Shown here: positions 1 to 11,500 of the stretch, piece by piece
How the letters are laid out: every line of letters starts with the position of its first letter
Position numbering within the stretch: the first letter of the stretch is position 1
Source: Petaurus breviceps papuanus
Taxonomy: Eukaryota; Chordata; Mammalia; Diprotodontia; Petauridae
NCBI GenBank assembly: GCA_028583685.1
Contig: JAMXIF010000003.1
Location: forward strand, 71,551,925 to 71,615,924
DNA: 64,000 nt
Direction: 5' to 3'
Notes under the pieces: model-generated
Database searches by the model: none
Told to the model about the DNA's origin: nothing
Seen by the model: the letters and a program-made list of their open reading frames with translations, nothing else
Made by a program: the position numbers and the translations under genes

Positions 1-37
<37 letters not shown>

Positions 38-95
38 GCTGTGTAACCCTGGGCAAGTTACTTAACCCCAAATGCCCTTCAAAAGGCAAAAAAAA
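1..95 (+). repeat. WALLSI-type tRNA-SINE, 3' part, with internal (CA)n
   Basis: The window opens in a (CA)n run (1-32). It passes directly into a SINE 3' half (aactagctgtgtaaccctgg and cttaacccc, A-rich tail). The CA run occupies the place where other copies read cttaacacaaaaactagcc, so the microsatellite grew inside the SINE. Confidence 0.8.
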
Positions 96-319
96 GAAAT
101 GAAGAACATGAAGAGTTCAGAGAAACTTGGGAAGACTTGTAGGAAGTCAACAAAAAGTTAGCAAAGCTAGAAAAACAATTTACATAATAGCCATGATCTT
201 ATCTTTTGCTTTTATATTATCTGTATTTTCCATTGTATTCTTCTATGTCCTCTCAAAAAGCCATCCCTTTAATTGCTTGAAAAAAGAAAAAGAGTTCCAT
301 AAAACTAAAAGGCTGAATG

Positions 320-1500
320 AACCCCAATTATGCAAAGTGCCAGGGGGAGGTGTCATTTCATATCTGTTCTTTGGGGCCATGCTTGATCATTGCAACTATA
401 CAGCACTGAGTTTTGATTGTCTTGATGTTATAGTGGGTTCTTGCTGACACTGTTTCCCTGGTTCTGCTTACTTCACTTTTCAGTAGTTCATTTAAGTCTG
501 TCCACGAATCTCTATATTCATCATGTTCATCAGTTCTTCCGGCACAGTCAGATTCCATTACATTAATGTGCCATGCCATGATTAATTTAGCTATTTCTGA
601 ATGAATGCACATTTACTTTAATTCTGGGGGGGGGGTGTTTTTATTTTTTGTTGCTATAAATATTTTGGGACAGCTAGGTGGTTCAGTAAAATAGAATGAT
701 GGGTCTGGAGTCAAGAAGACCTGAGTTCAAATGTGACCTCAGATGCTTACTACCTGTGTGACCCTGGGCAAGTCACTAAACCCTGTTTGCCTCCTATATA
801 ATGAGCAGGAGAAGTAAATGGCAAACCACTCAAGTATCTTTGTTAAGAAAACTCTCAAAAGGGGTCATGAAGAGCTGGACATGACTGAAGAAAAATAATA
901 AATGTTTTGTTATATATAGAACTTTTTTTTTTGTACCATTAACTGCTGTGAAATCTATGGCTACCAGTGAAATCCCTGGGTCAAATGTTATGGACATTTT
1001 AGTCACTTTCTCTGAAAAATTCCAAACTGCTTACAAGAACAGTCAATAATTCATGGCTCCACAGTATATTAGTGTGCCATCTTTCATCAATTATTCCAAC
1101 ATATGATTAATGCCATTTTCTGTCATCTTGGCCAATTTGCTGGAAGTGAAGTAAAACCTAAGTGTTTAAATTTTTCTCATTATTCATGATTTTGAGCATT
1201 CTTTCATAAGGTCATGAGTAATTTTGCAATTTCAATTTTAAGAAGTGTTTGTTCATGTCATCTGACTGCTAGAAATAGCTTTTGATATATTTCTGGTAGT
1301 TTTTTATATATCTTGGATATTAGACCCTTATCAGAAACATTTGATAAAAAAAAAAGACACCCCCACCCCAGTCAGTTGGATCTTTTCCTAGCCTATTTCT
1401 ATCAATTTTTTGATGAAAAAATTTTTCAATTTCATGTAATAAAATCATTTTATCTTTTGCAATTTCATGGAATATTTTGGTTAAGAATTTTCCCCTAAGT
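320..1500 (-). mobile_element. L1 LINE 3' portion, antisense, interrupted by a SINE
   Basis: Minus-strand reading gives the marsupial L1 3' end: end of ORF2 (AAATGTCCATAACATTTGAC, then CCCAGGGATTTC) and a 3' segment with AAAGTGAAGTAAGCAGAACC. A MAR1-type SINE is inserted at 667-895. Upstream (97-190, plus) a short piece resembling the same L1 3' segment in the opposite orientation is present. Coding frames are heavily broken. Confidence 0.7.
667..895 (+). repeat. MAR1-type SINE
   Basis: A tRNA-like head (cagctaggtggttcagtaaa), then ggagtcaagaagacctgagt, then the MAR1 3' end (aatggcaaaccactcaagta; gaagagctggacatgactga). MAR1 SINEs are moved by RTE LINEs. It is inserted in the antisense L1. 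Confidence 0.85.
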
Positions 1501-1549
1501 CAACCCCCCAATTTCCCTGCCCTCCCCCCTCCAAAAAGCAAATAACAAT

Positions 1550-3560
1550 AATAATAGTAATTTACCCCTATTGACTACTGCTTTTCATACTCAGATTGGA
1601 GTTGCAGTCCTGGGTGGTAGTCCCAGGGCAAGGAGGAGCATAAGCACAACAAAGTTTATGGCCACAGTGGATCAGGAACCCTCATCACAGTTTCAGGGCA
1701 GAAAAAAATTTCTTTTAGTCATTCATAGAACAGAACATAGGCCAGGAGAATGATAAACACACCTCTCATTAGATCATACCACCTTAAAAGAACTGAAAAC
1801 TTACAGTTTCCTAAAAGTATCCCTGAAAACAGCTACACAAAAGCCCCGAGGCTTGGGACAGTGTGTCCTCCACCCTGGAAGCAGTTTCATTTTAACAGAG
1901 TTAAACGTCAAGAAATAGACTGGAAAAATAAGCAAGTAACAAAAAAATTCTGACCACAGCAAGTTACTATAGTGACAAGGAAGATCAAAATATATCCTCA
2001 GAAGAACATCACAAAGTTAAAGCTCCTACATCCAAATCTTCCAACAAAAATATGAATTGGTCTCAGGCTAAGGAAGAGCTCAAAAAGGATTTTGAAATTC
2101 AAGTAAAAGAGGTAAAAGAAAAATTGGAAAGAGAAATGAGAGTGATGCAAGAAATCATGAAAAAAAATCATGAAAAAAGAAAACTTTGTAAAGGAGACAC
2201 AAAAAATACTGAAGAAAATTATACCTCATAAAAACAAAATAGGGGGGCAGCGAGGTGGTGCAATGCATAGAGCACTGGCCCTGAAGTCAGGAGGACCTGA
2301 GTTCAAATTCAGCCTCAGACACTTGACACTTAACAAGATGTGTGACCTTGGGCAAATCACTTAACCCCAATTGCCTTATCTTACTCCCTCCAATGCCCCC
2401 CCCCAAAAGGCCAAATGGTAAAAGAGGTTAAAAAATCCGATAAAGAGAAGAATGCCTTGAAAAGCAGAAAATTTGCTGAAGACCAAGCTCCTTAAAAAAG
2501 TAGAACTGGCCAAATGGAAAAGGAGGTACCCCAAATGGAGTCACAAAGTATTGAACAGGGCTGAAAATGAATGATAACAACTGTTGTATCTATAAAGGCA
2601 CTGCGTGCTCTTTGGTAAATAAGACTCCTCAATATTTTATACATTTTGTAGTTATTTTGAATGATGCTTCTGTTTTTATTATTGCCTGCTGGATTTTGTT
2701 TTTTCTCTTCAGAAATGCCAGTTACTTTTGTGGGCTAATCTTGAAGCCTGCACATATTACCTTACTGTTAGTGGAGCTAGGAATTGATTCAGCCACTCTG
2801 AAACATAATTTGGAACTATATACAAAAAAAAAAAAAAAACTTGGATTTTTTAGTACACAGTTCACACTGACCCAGAGATATCATTACTAGGTTTATACAC
2901 AAAAGAGGTCAAAGAAAGAATAAAAAGATCTAAAGTTGCAAAATCATTTATAGCCATTCTTTTTGCTATAGCGAAGAACTCAAAATTAAAAGGCTGTCTA
3001 ACACTTGGGGAATGCCTGAAAAAATTACGACTTATGAATGTAATGGAATATTACAACAACATGAGAAAAATTAAAAGGATAGTTTCAGACAGACCTGTTA
3101 AGATTTGTATGAACTGATGCAGAACAACATTAACAAAACTCAGAAAACAACAATGGTGAAACATGTTACCTACCTTCTGACAGAGAGGTAATGAATTCAA
3201 AGCGAAGAATGAGATATTTTCAGGCACGGACAATTTGAGGATTTGTTTTGCTTGACTACCCATATGACACACAGGAAATATTTTGCTTTTTTTTTCCAAT
3301 TACTGGGGGTAGGGTGGGGCACAGTGGATAGTTGGGAAAGGAGAGGGAAGCTAGCAATGGAGTTGCCAAGAGGAAAATGAAAAAGTAACAGAAAGAGGTC
3401 ATTGAAGTATTTTTTTTAAGCACAGAAAATAACAACAAAGGTCAGTAGGAAAGAGATAAGCAAGGCAGCTTAGAAGATAATATGTTGAATTATGACATAA
3501 CTTAAAAAGGAAAGAAAGCTCTTTACAATACAGCAGTACCTTTGTGTACAATCCTCTTTT
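1550..3560 (+). mobile_element. L1 LINE remains: 5' UTR/ORF1 part and 3' part
   Basis: 1550-2240 and 2413-2560 resemble the marsupial L1 5' UTR and the Lys/Glu-rich coiled-coil part of ORF1 (for example aaaagaggtaaaagaaaaat). A WALLSI SINE interrupts it at 2242-2412. 2765-3560 is an L1 3' end (gacccagagatatcattact; atgcagaac; a 3' UTR ending near 3560). 2570-2760 between them is not clearly assigned. Whether this is one internally deleted copy or two is unknown. Confidence 0.6.
2242..2412 (+). repeat. WALLSI-type tRNA-SINE
   Basis: Full-length tRNA-derived SINE: head ggggcagcgaggtggtgcaa, B-box-like gagttcaaattc, body tgtgaccttgggcaaatcac, and a C-rich plus A-rich tail. It is inserted in L1 ORF1-like sequence. 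Confidence 0.88.
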
Positions 3561-3719
3561 TCTGTTCCATTTTTTTATATAATGCTCATCTTATTTAGTA
3601 TTTGGTATTTTGTCTGAACCAAACCAAAAAATTGTTTGTGAAGTTTAAAAAAAAATTTAAATAAACTTAAAAAAATAAACTACAAATACAATTTTTAAAA
3701 ATGAAAAGATACACAGTCT

Positions 3720-5430
3720 ATAACTACAATATTGACTAATTTTCTCAAATAGTTTCTTTGTTGATTCCTTAGAATTTTCTAAGTAAATTATCATGTTGTC
3801 AGTGAATAATGATATTTCTATCTTTGTCTATCTTTATGCCTTAAATTTACTTTCTTTCTCTTATTGCCTATTGTTAGCCTTTCTAGAATCACTGCTTTAC
3901 TTCTATATTTACTGGGAAAGATTCTAGTATTTCCCCATTTTATACAACATTCACTTTGGTAGATAGTTTTTGTCATAATAAGAAGGGATCCCCCCCCTTA
4001 CCCCTGACTTTCTGGGATTTTTACCCTAAACAAAGAAAGAAATAAAACAAATAAATGAATTAAAGTGTTCTAGAAGATTTTCCTTGCATCTGTTGAGTTC
4101 ATCATGTGGGTTTTTTTAATGCATTTTTAATATTATTAATAGAGCTAATTATTTTTCTAATGTTTCTATTTTTGCTTCCCTTGTACAGATCCAATTTTAT
4201 TGTAGTGAATTTGTTTTGGGGGGGGGGTGTGGTGGTAAATTTCTATAGTTTTTTTTGCCTGAATTTTATTTTAAATTTTTAAAATTGCTATTCATTAACA
4301 ATATTGTTCTCTAAGTCTCTTTTTTGGCTTTATCTTTTTCTGGTTTAGGTCAGTTTTTGCCTCAAAAGTATATCAAAGTCATCTGTAAATCAATCTGATG
4401 AGGAGTACCCTCACTGCTCCCTTCTTGTTGTTGTTTTCCATCATGTCTGACTCTTCTTGACCCCATTTGGGGTTTTCTTGGCAAAGATACTAGAGTGGTT
4501 TACCATTTCCTTCTCTAGCTCATTTTATAAATGAGGAAACTAAGGCAAAAAGAGTTAAGTGACTTGCCCAGAGTGACACTGCTAGTAAGTGTCTAAGGTC
4601 AAATTTGAACTCAGGTCTTCCTGACTTTAAGCCTGGTCCCTCTATCCAGTCCTTTATCCTCCATTTAGCTGCCCTTTATACCTAGTTCAATTTCTTTTCC
4701 TGAGATTAGATTATTTAAGATCTTTCTTTGGTGTTCTGTTAATTTGAACATTTTATGTTATCATATATAATCTATTTCTTTTCAATTCTCAGGGATTTTT
4801 GGCATATAATGATGTATAATACGTTCTGATAATTTTTTTTCTCTTGTGGGTTTATGATTTCACCTTGACTATTTTTTATTTTGTTACTCTGATTTTCCAC
4901 TACTTTCTTCTTTATATATGGTTGGCTAAAGGTTTATCAATTTTTCGTCTTTTCAAACACCCAGCTTTTGTTTTGCTATCAGTTCTATAGTCTTTTTAGT
5001 TTCTAATTTATCTCTTTCTCTTTTAATTTGAAGACTTCTCCTTCAGTGCTTATTTTATGTTTATCTGTTGGCTTTCTAATTTTCATAAATGAACATCCAT
5101 CTCATAAATATTATTTAAAGATTTTGGTGACATTTTTATGGAAATAACTTTTCTGAGTACTGTTTTAGCTTTCAACCCCCCAAATTTTGACGTTCTGTTT
5201 CATAATTACCATTATTTTGTTGATTTTTTTTTGTTATTTGTTCTTTGATCCAAATGTTATTTTGCTTGTCCTCTCTGAATTGCTCACTATTTTCATTATA
5301 TAAAGTTCTATGTAGGATTGGTTTTGCATTTGTGCTTTTTCACATTTATTTGTAATTTCTCTGTGCCCTAATACATAGTATATTTTCATAAAATAATTAT
5401 GATGGAGTACTGAGATGGTACCATTCAAAA
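3720..5430 (-). mobile_element. L1 LINE ORF2 segment, antisense, with MAR1 insertion
   Basis: Plus-strand text such as attatcatgttgtcagtgaa and gcatctgttgagttcatcat matches the antisense of marsupial L1 ORF2 reverse-transcriptase sequence. It is interrupted at 4427-4675 by a MAR1 SINE. The similarity fades around 5430. 5440-5800 beyond it holds nothing I recognise. Confidence 0.65.
4427..4675 (-). repeat. MAR1-type SINE, antisense
   Basis: Reverse MAR1: ttgttttccatcatgtctga, ggttttcttggcaaagatac, gaggaaactaaggcaaaaag, then the reversed tRNA-like head ending near tccatttagctgccc. Inserted in antisense L1. Confidence 0.87.
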
Positions 5431-5805
5431 TGCTAGATAAGGAAACATCTCACATTCTCCTCTATCTTCACACCCCTTCAATTCATTTATATATCCTGCT
5501 ACTCCTTAAATAATACACTGATTACCTATGGGAGAGTCAAAGGGCTTTAATTCTGCTCCTCTGATTTCACTTTTATTTCTTCAAACTTTGTCTCTATCTT
5601 TATCCTGGGGAGAACTTTTTCCATTTCTTGATGATCTCTCTCTCTCTTTTTTTAACCTGTTGGTCCCAACCATTAAGTAGGTCTTTGTCTTCCATTCTGT
5701 TTAAATATTTTCTAGGCATCAGATAGTTTAATTCATTATTCTTTACTTAGTCACTGTACTTATTTGCTTTTCTAATATTTCTACTCTTGGTTGAGGTATT
5801 TGCAA

Positions 5806-7440
5806 GTCAGTCAGCAAGCATTTATTAAGTGCTTACTATGTGTTAGGCACTGTGTTAAGTGACAGGGAGACAAAAAGAAGCAAAAACAAAGTTCCAGCTG
5901 TCAAGAAAAGTACAAGGGAGGGAGGGAGGGAGGGGGAGAAGAAGAGGGAGAGGGAAAGGGAGAGGGCAAGGGAGAGGGCAAGGGAGAGAGAGGGATAAAG
6001 GAATTGGAAAGGGAAGGCATTAGCAGTGGGAAAGGTCTCCTGCAGTAGGAAGTGAGATTTGAGATAAGGCTTGAAAGAAACTGAGGAAACAAAGAGGTAG
6101 AGATGAGGGGACAAAGAATTCAGGGATAAAGGACACACAATGCAAAAGTACAGAGATGGGAGATAGATTCTGGTATTCAATAACTGAAAATAAGCCATCA
6201 TAGATGGATTATAGACTGTATAAAAAGGAATAAGGGATAAGAATACTAGAAAGTTAGAAAGGGTACAGGTTATAAGGAAGTTTAAAGGCCAACAGGAGGG
6301 CTTATATTTGATACTGGAGGTAATAAATAAGAAGGGAAATTCACTGAGCAACAGGATGACAAGGTCAGAACTATGCTTGAAAAAAATCATTTTGGCAGCT
6401 GAGTGGAGAATGGATTTGAGTTGGGAAGTACTTGAGGTGAAGAGACCAATTAGAAGTCTACTGTAACAGTCCTGAGAAGAGGTACTGAGTGCTGAACTAT
6501 GGTTGTGGTTATATAAGTGAAGAGATTTTGTAAAGTTAGAAACAATTAGATTTGTGGGGTGAGAATGAGGATTCAGGGTGACATCAAATTTGCAGATTTT
6601 TATGTCTAAGAGAATTCTGGTGCCTTCAACAGTAAGAGGGAAGTTCTGGAATCATGGTGGGAGAAGTGGGGCAGTGAAGTATGCAGGAAAAATCATGTGT
6701 TTTGTTTTGAGTATGTTGAGTTTGAAATGTCTATGAGACATCCAGTTCAAGATGTTCCAGAGGTAATGGGAGACCCTGTAGTTAGCAAAAAGACCAAAGA
6801 TGGATACATAGATCTGAGAAACATCCACTAAGACATGATAACTGAACCCATGGAAGCTGATGAGGTCACGAAGTGACAGAGTAGAGAATGAAAAGAAGAG
6901 CCTTGGGGAACAGCCACTATTAACAGCATGATGTTAATAAAGCAGCAGAAAAGGAAACTGAGAAGTATTACTTAGACAGATGGGAAGAGCTAGAGGATTA
7001 CAGTTTCATGGAAATCTAGACAGGAGAGAGTGTACAGAAGGTGGTCCAGTAACAAATGCTGCAGAGAGGCCAAAGAAAATCAGAGTTGGGAAAAGATCAT
7101 TTGATTTGACACTTTAAAGATTACTGGTAACTTTGGAGTGAGCAGTTTCAGTAGAATGATGAAATGGGAAGCTTAAACTTCAGAGGGTTTTAAAGGCATG
7201 AGAAAAAATGAAGTGGAATCATTGATTGCAGATGATTTTCTCAAAGAATTTAGCTGAGAATTGGGAGAAAGGGAAATGGGATGAAATATAGGGCAATAGT
7301 TACGAATGACAGTTGCATCAAATGAGAGTTTTTAAGGGCAGGGTAAACATGGGAATATTTACAGGAAGCAGGGAAGGAGCCAGTACATAATGGAGAGATG
7401 GAAGAGTAAAGAAAGTGTTTCTGTTGTTCCAAGTTTGATA
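5806..7440 (+). repeat. long dispersed repeat of uncertain family, copy 1
   Basis: Starts with the head agcatttattaagtgcttac, tatgtgttaggcactgtg. It continues for about 1.6 kb of purine-rich sequence with phrases that recur in other copies of this family (gacaaggtcagaactatgct, atcattttggcagctgagtg, gagacatccagttcaagatg, tggtaactttggagtgagca). The head resembles an antisense L2/CR1-clade 3' end. The body has no open frame on either strand beyond low-complexity ones. Further pieces lie at 18305-19140, 48980-49240 and 58000-58250. Confidence 0.6.
5916..5998 (+). repeat. (GGGA)n/(GGGAGA)n purine tract
   Basis: Near-pure purine run (gggagggagggagggagggg, then agagggaaagg-type units) inside the long repeat. 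It creates a spurious Ser/Leu-rich minus-strand reading frame. Confidence 0.85.
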
Positions 7441-7601
7441 TTCTACTGAGGTTTTTTGTTCTGTTTTGTTTTTTTGTTGTTAAGGAATGCTGCAAATGGC
7501 TTCTCATTGGTTTCTCTTTGATCACTGATTAGACTCAGGTTTTCAGGGTATGTAATTTTAACTATAAAGTTTTACACTTAGCTTAAAAACTATCAACTTC
7601 A

Positions 7602-7768
7602 GGGTTGGCTAGGTGGCGCAGTGAATAGAGCACTGGCCCTGGAGTCAGGAGGACCCGAGTTCAAATCCGGCTTCAGACACTTAACACAAAAACTAGCCGT
7701 GTGACCTTGGGCAAAGTCGCTTAACCCCAATTGTCCTCCAAAAAGCAAAAAACAAAACAAACAAACAA
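7602..7768 (+). repeat. WALLSI-type tRNA-SINE with clear TSD
   Basis: Full-length copy (gttggctaggtggcgcagtg ... cttaacacaaaaactagccg) flanked by the direct repeat aaaaactatcaacttca at 7585-7601 and 7769-7785. Little diverged from the other young copies. Confidence 0.93.
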
Positions 7769-8029
7769 AAAAACTATCAACTTCACAAATACAGAACGGG
7801 AAAGGAGAGACAAGGTAATAGTTTTTGCATAAAAGATCCAGGGATAAGTTAAAAACATGACAAGGTAGTCAAACATGCTAATGATAACTATCCTAATCTA
7901 CAATAAGAAAAACACCATATCCAGAATGAGAGAACTGATAGGTCAACTGTGATCATTTCACATGTCTTTACCTATGTCCAAAGGTCAGAATAAAGATGTT
8001 TTATTTCTGTTATATTGCAGATATACTGA

Positions 8030-8450
8030 ATCCTATAACATTGTTGTAAAATCATAGTAAGAGCACTGGATTAAGAGTGAGGGAACACAGATTCTAGTCT
8101 GGTCCAACCATTAACTAATGATATTACCTTAGTCAAGTCACTTTTAACTCTTCTGGGTTTCCTTCTCTTTATGATGAGGTGGTTAACCTGATGATCTCTG
8201 TTTTCTTTTTCTTTCTGAGGCTGGGTCTCCCTATCTCACCTAGACTAGAAACGCAGTGATGATCCAATGACGATCAGCATGGAAGCTTTAACCTGCTCCA
8301 TTTCTCATCTGGGCCAGTTTAGCTCCTAGGAGCAAGCCATACTTTGCCCCCAGGAGCAAGGATTCTAGGCATGCCCCACAATGCCCATTTAGCTAGATAA
8401 TCTCTAAGTTACCTTCCACTTCTTACATTCCACAATTCTACCTCTGCCTG
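8030..8450 (+). repeat. CORE-SINE (MIR/THER1-like) split by a 7SL retrocopy
   Basis: 8030-8200 reads like a MIR/THER1 SINE (gtcaagtcacttttaactct, ctgggtttccttctc, gatgaggtggttaacc). The expected continuation (gataatctctaagttacctt, ccacttcttacattcc) resumes at about 8394, after the 7SL-like insert. Confidence 0.7.
8203..8390 (-). pseudogene. RN7SL (pseudogene): 7SL RNA (RN7SL) retropseudogene, 3' part
   Basis: The minus strand matches 7SL (SRP) RNA: the segment GGCCCAGATGAGAAATGGAG, CAGGTTAAAGCTTCCATGCT, GATCGTC corresponds to human 7SL GGCCCAGGTCGGAAACGGAG, CAGGTCAAAACTCCCGTGCT, GATCAGT. It ends in a GAGACCCAGCCTC-like 3' end followed by an A-rich tail (plus-strand ttttctttttctttct). Only the 3' two thirds or so is recognisable. 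Imperfect flanking repeats gatgatctct / gataatctct suggest insertion by retroposition into the CORE-SINE. It is too diverged to be a working SRP RNA. Confidence 0.72.
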
Positions 8451-8830
8451 TGTCACAGAAACTTAAGAACTAGAAGGCATGCCTAATCATCTAATCCAAC
8501 TCCCTCTTTTTAAAGATGACTGAAATTGGGGCGGCCAGGTAGCACAGCGAGTAAAAGTACCAGCCCCAGTGTCGGGATAACCTGGGGGATCGAATCTGGG
8601 CTCAGATACTTAGCACCACACCCAGAAAAAACTGGCCATGTTACCTTGAACAAGTTACTTAACCCCAATTGCTAAAAAAAAAAAAGAAAAAAAAAAGGAG
8701 AGATGACTGAAATAAAACCCAGAGAGTTATAGAACTTGGACATGTCATTCAGCTAGTTAAAATCAGAGTCGAGGCAGGAAGTCAAGTCTTGACCCATAGC
8801 TTAGTATTCTTTCCATTATACCATACTGCT
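8440..8830 (-). repeat. CORE-SINE (THER1-like), antisense, split by a type C SINE
   Basis: Text such as catctaatccaactccctct, and gaacttggacatgtcattca, attctttccattata is typical of reversed THER1/MIR sequence. A tRNA-SINE occupies 8527-8700. Confidence 0.6.
8527..8700 (+). repeat. type C tRNA-SINE, monomer
   Basis: Single unit of the family that also forms dimers in this window: ggggcggccaggtagcacag head, ggatcgaatctgggctc B-box region, accacacccagaaaaaactg, acttaaccccaattgcta, A tail. Flanked by agatgactgaaat at 8514-8526 and 8701-8713. Confidence 0.92.
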
Positions 8831-8998
8831 TGTGTTGCTGCCATTTGGAGTTAGGAAGACCAGAGTTTGAATCCCACCTCAGACATTTACTATGTGACTA
8901 TAGGACCATAACTTTAACCTTTCTGGGACTATTTCCTCAAATGTAAAATAAGAGTAAATCTACTGACCTCTAATGCCCCTTCCAGCTCTAAACCTGTG
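8830..8998 (+). repeat. CORE-SINE (MIR/THER1-like)
   Basis: gaatcccacctcagacattt, actttaacctttctgggact, then tgccccttccagctctaaa; the usual MIR/THER1 order. Confidence 0.65.
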
Positions 8999-9343
8999 AA
9001 ATATCCTTATGGAATATTATTGGTAAGACTGATAAAATCTGTGCAAAGGAAAATACTATGTCAATTATCAATGTCCCTTTCTTCTTCTTCCCCCTACATT
9101 TTAGCCACTTCACTGTCTACATTATCACTAGTATCTGATAAAGAAGAGTCAGACAAATGAACACAATCTATTTGTGTTGAATATGTTTAATTTTTTACTA
9201 TACTAGTAAAAACTCTAAGGGGAAAAAGGTTAAAACAACTAGGCAAAAGGAGACCTAATAATCCTTATTCCCTGTTATAATTCAATTCAACGAGCATTTA
9301 TTGTCTTCTGTGTATTCTGCTAGATACTAAGGTCTTAAAACCT

Positions 9344-9575
9344 TAGGCAGCTAGGTGGCACAGGGGATTGAGTGCCAGGCCTGGAGTGAGGAAGACCTGA
9401 GTTCAAATCTGTTCTCACACAGGTGACTCCATCAAGTCACTTAACCCTGTTTGCCTCAGTTTCCTCATCTATAAAATGAGCTAAAGAAAAAAAAATGGTA
9501 AACCACTCCACCATCTTTGCTAAGAAAATACCAAATGGAATCAAAAAGAGTTAGCTGCCACACAAATGAAAGACA
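9344..9575 (+). repeat. MAR1-type SINE
   Basis: taggcagctaggtggcacag head, then gaagacctgagttcaaatct, cctcagtttcctcatctata, and the MAR1 3' end aaaccactccaccatctttg. Confidence 0.87.
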
Positions 9576-9679
9576 AAGGTTATAAAAGATAAATACAATC
9601 AGAGAACTTGTGTTCAAGAAACACTATGGTAAGGGAGATAAGGCACATACACATGTAATTATAATATATAGTAGCATGA

Positions 9680-9885
9680 GAGATGGAATAGCATTGCAAA
9701 GTTAGGGGATTTGGAGTCAGAGGACCTAGGATTGAATCCTAATTTTGCAAATTACTATTTGTGTGACTTGGGTGAGGTATTTCACCTCCGTAGGTCTGGT
9801 TTTCCTCACTGATAAAATGAGGAGGTTGGGTTAGAAAGTCTGATATTTCTTTCAGCTATAGATCTCTGATCCTTTAAGCTAAGTG
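9680..9885 (+). repeat. CORE-SINE (MIR/THER1-like)
   Basis: ggatttggagtcagaggacc, ttgtgtgacttgggtgaggt, ttcctcactgataaaatgag, ctttcagctatagatctctg. Confidence 0.65.
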
Positions 9886-10369
9886 TCATAAAAGAAACAC
9901 AAATGAAATGCTAAGCAAGTATAGAGGAGGCAGAGATTACTTCCAGCTCTGCCATGGTTGAATTTGCAACAGTGCAAGAGAGGAGAGAGAGAAAGACATC
10001 ATAGAAAAGTTCATTAAGGAAGTGACTTCTGAGGTGAGCCTAGAAGGATGATGTGTAGGATTTCAATGGGTGATGATGAAAAAAAAAAAAAGTAGAGAGA
10101 ACAGCTTAAGCTAAATCATGGCATTGGAGCACAGTGTTTAAGGAATTGTGAAAAGTAGTTTGGTACTTTGGAGATTTAAAGGAGAGCTAGAAGAAATAAG
10201 GCTGGAAAGAAAGGTTGGAAGTAGTTCATGAAGGCTCTCAGGTGACAAGCTTTGCTGCTGGTACTTAATTCTATAGCCAAAGAGAAGCCACCTTGCATGA
10301 ATTCTGATAAGAGTAGTGCCTTAGGACTAAATCCCAATAGCAATAACCAGAATGACTGCAAGGAAAAAG

Positions 10370-11500
10370 ACTGATGAATGTCTGAATAAACTCTGGTATA
10401 TGATAGTGATGGAATACTATTGTGCTATGAGAAAAAACATGGACAGACTTGTGAATAATGAAGAGCACAATGAGTAGAACCAAAAGCATGTTGTATATAG
10501 TAACAGCAATATGTTTTTAAGAACTTTGAGTGAATAAGACATTCTGACTATTATAAATATGCAAATAAACTACAAAGAACCTATGAAGATGCTATCTGCA
10601 CCCAGAGAAAGAACTGATAAAGTATGTATATAATTTTACATACATAGATGTACATACTATACATACATACATATTTATGTCTATATATATTTGTATCTAA
10701 TGGTTGCCATCTTGAGGGGGGTACAGAAAAATGGAAGAAAAAAAGAACAAAATTTACATGATAATTTTATTATATATTTAAAAGGAATAGCAAGTGTAAT
10801 GGTAAAGGGGATTTGAGGACCTTTCCTGATTTGAAAATACACTCTTCCCCCTAATAGGCTGAATGTGGTCACATGGAGCCTGTGATCGGAAGCTTGTTTT
10901 TCAGGAATGCCTACACCTTGTTACTTTGTGGTTGGGCAGTGGGTCAAGAGGGCTGTGACATTCTCTGAGCCAGGAGAAGCCTATATATACCCTGATGTGA
11001 GGTTTTGCTTTGGGGCTCACTTATGGGAAGAGTTATGTGATTTGGCCAGATGAGACTCTGTGCAATCGCTGAGCCCGCCAGCTTTGAAAACCCAGATATT
11101 GGTGCTTCTCTCTCTGGTAACTAACTAGGTATGGATGTAATGCTCAGACAGCTGGAAGCCCTGTCTTTTGGTCTGCTTCTCTGTCTGCATTTTTTTGTCT
11201 GCTTGTAACTTCTGTTTGTATTTTCTCTCAAGTTCAGGGTGCTGACTTTTTCCCCTGAAGTAGGTAAATGATATATATTTTATTAATGTAAGATGGTTAA
11301 CCCCTTTCTGAGTTGCTTTCCTTTAGTAAAGCAGATCAAAGAACCTGTGCTAGAAGTCATCCTGGCTATGCTAGGGTGCTTGCTGCTACAGCAAGTTATA
11401 CATAATAGATTTGCAGTTTAATTCCAATCATCTTTTTTTTATTATACTGTTATAGAAATGTTTGTATTATTTCATAAGTTAATTTTTTTTAAAGAGAAAA
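10370..11500 (+). mobile_element. L1 LINE 3' end, split by a solo LTR
   Basis: 10370-10794 gives an L1 3' terminus (ggaatactattgtgctatga, gcacccagagaaagaactga, ttgtatctaatggttgccat). The same 3' UTR resumes at 11391 (ataatagatttgcagtttaa, ttctttttttattatac-like, atttcataagttaattt). The LTR at 10795-11390 is thus younger than this L1. The antisense of the same 3' UTR appears at 19530-19735. Confidence 0.7.
10795..11390 (+). mobile_element. solo LTR, ERV-L-like fossil, related to the 34-kb provirus
   Basis: 596 bp starting TGTAATGGTAA and ending GCTGCTACA, flanked by the 5-bp direct repeat gcaag (10790-10794 and 11391-11395). It aligns along its length with 41435-42026, and at its ends with the LTRs of the provirus at 34373-37275. 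No internal sequence is left, so it is the product of LTR-LTR recombination. Fossil. Confidence 0.88.

Noticed and set aside
5440-5800. Possible further L1 antisense sequence
   Set aside because: No phrase matches L1 clearly enough; left unassigned.
5836-6390. 184-codon minus-strand open frame rich in Ser and Leu
   Set aside because: It is the reverse of the purine-rich GGGA tract inside the long dispersed repeat; composition is low complexity and there is no protein family or splice context.
7250-7525. Minus-strand frame of 91 codons
   Set aside because: Reverse of the long dispersed repeat; no match and no splice signals.
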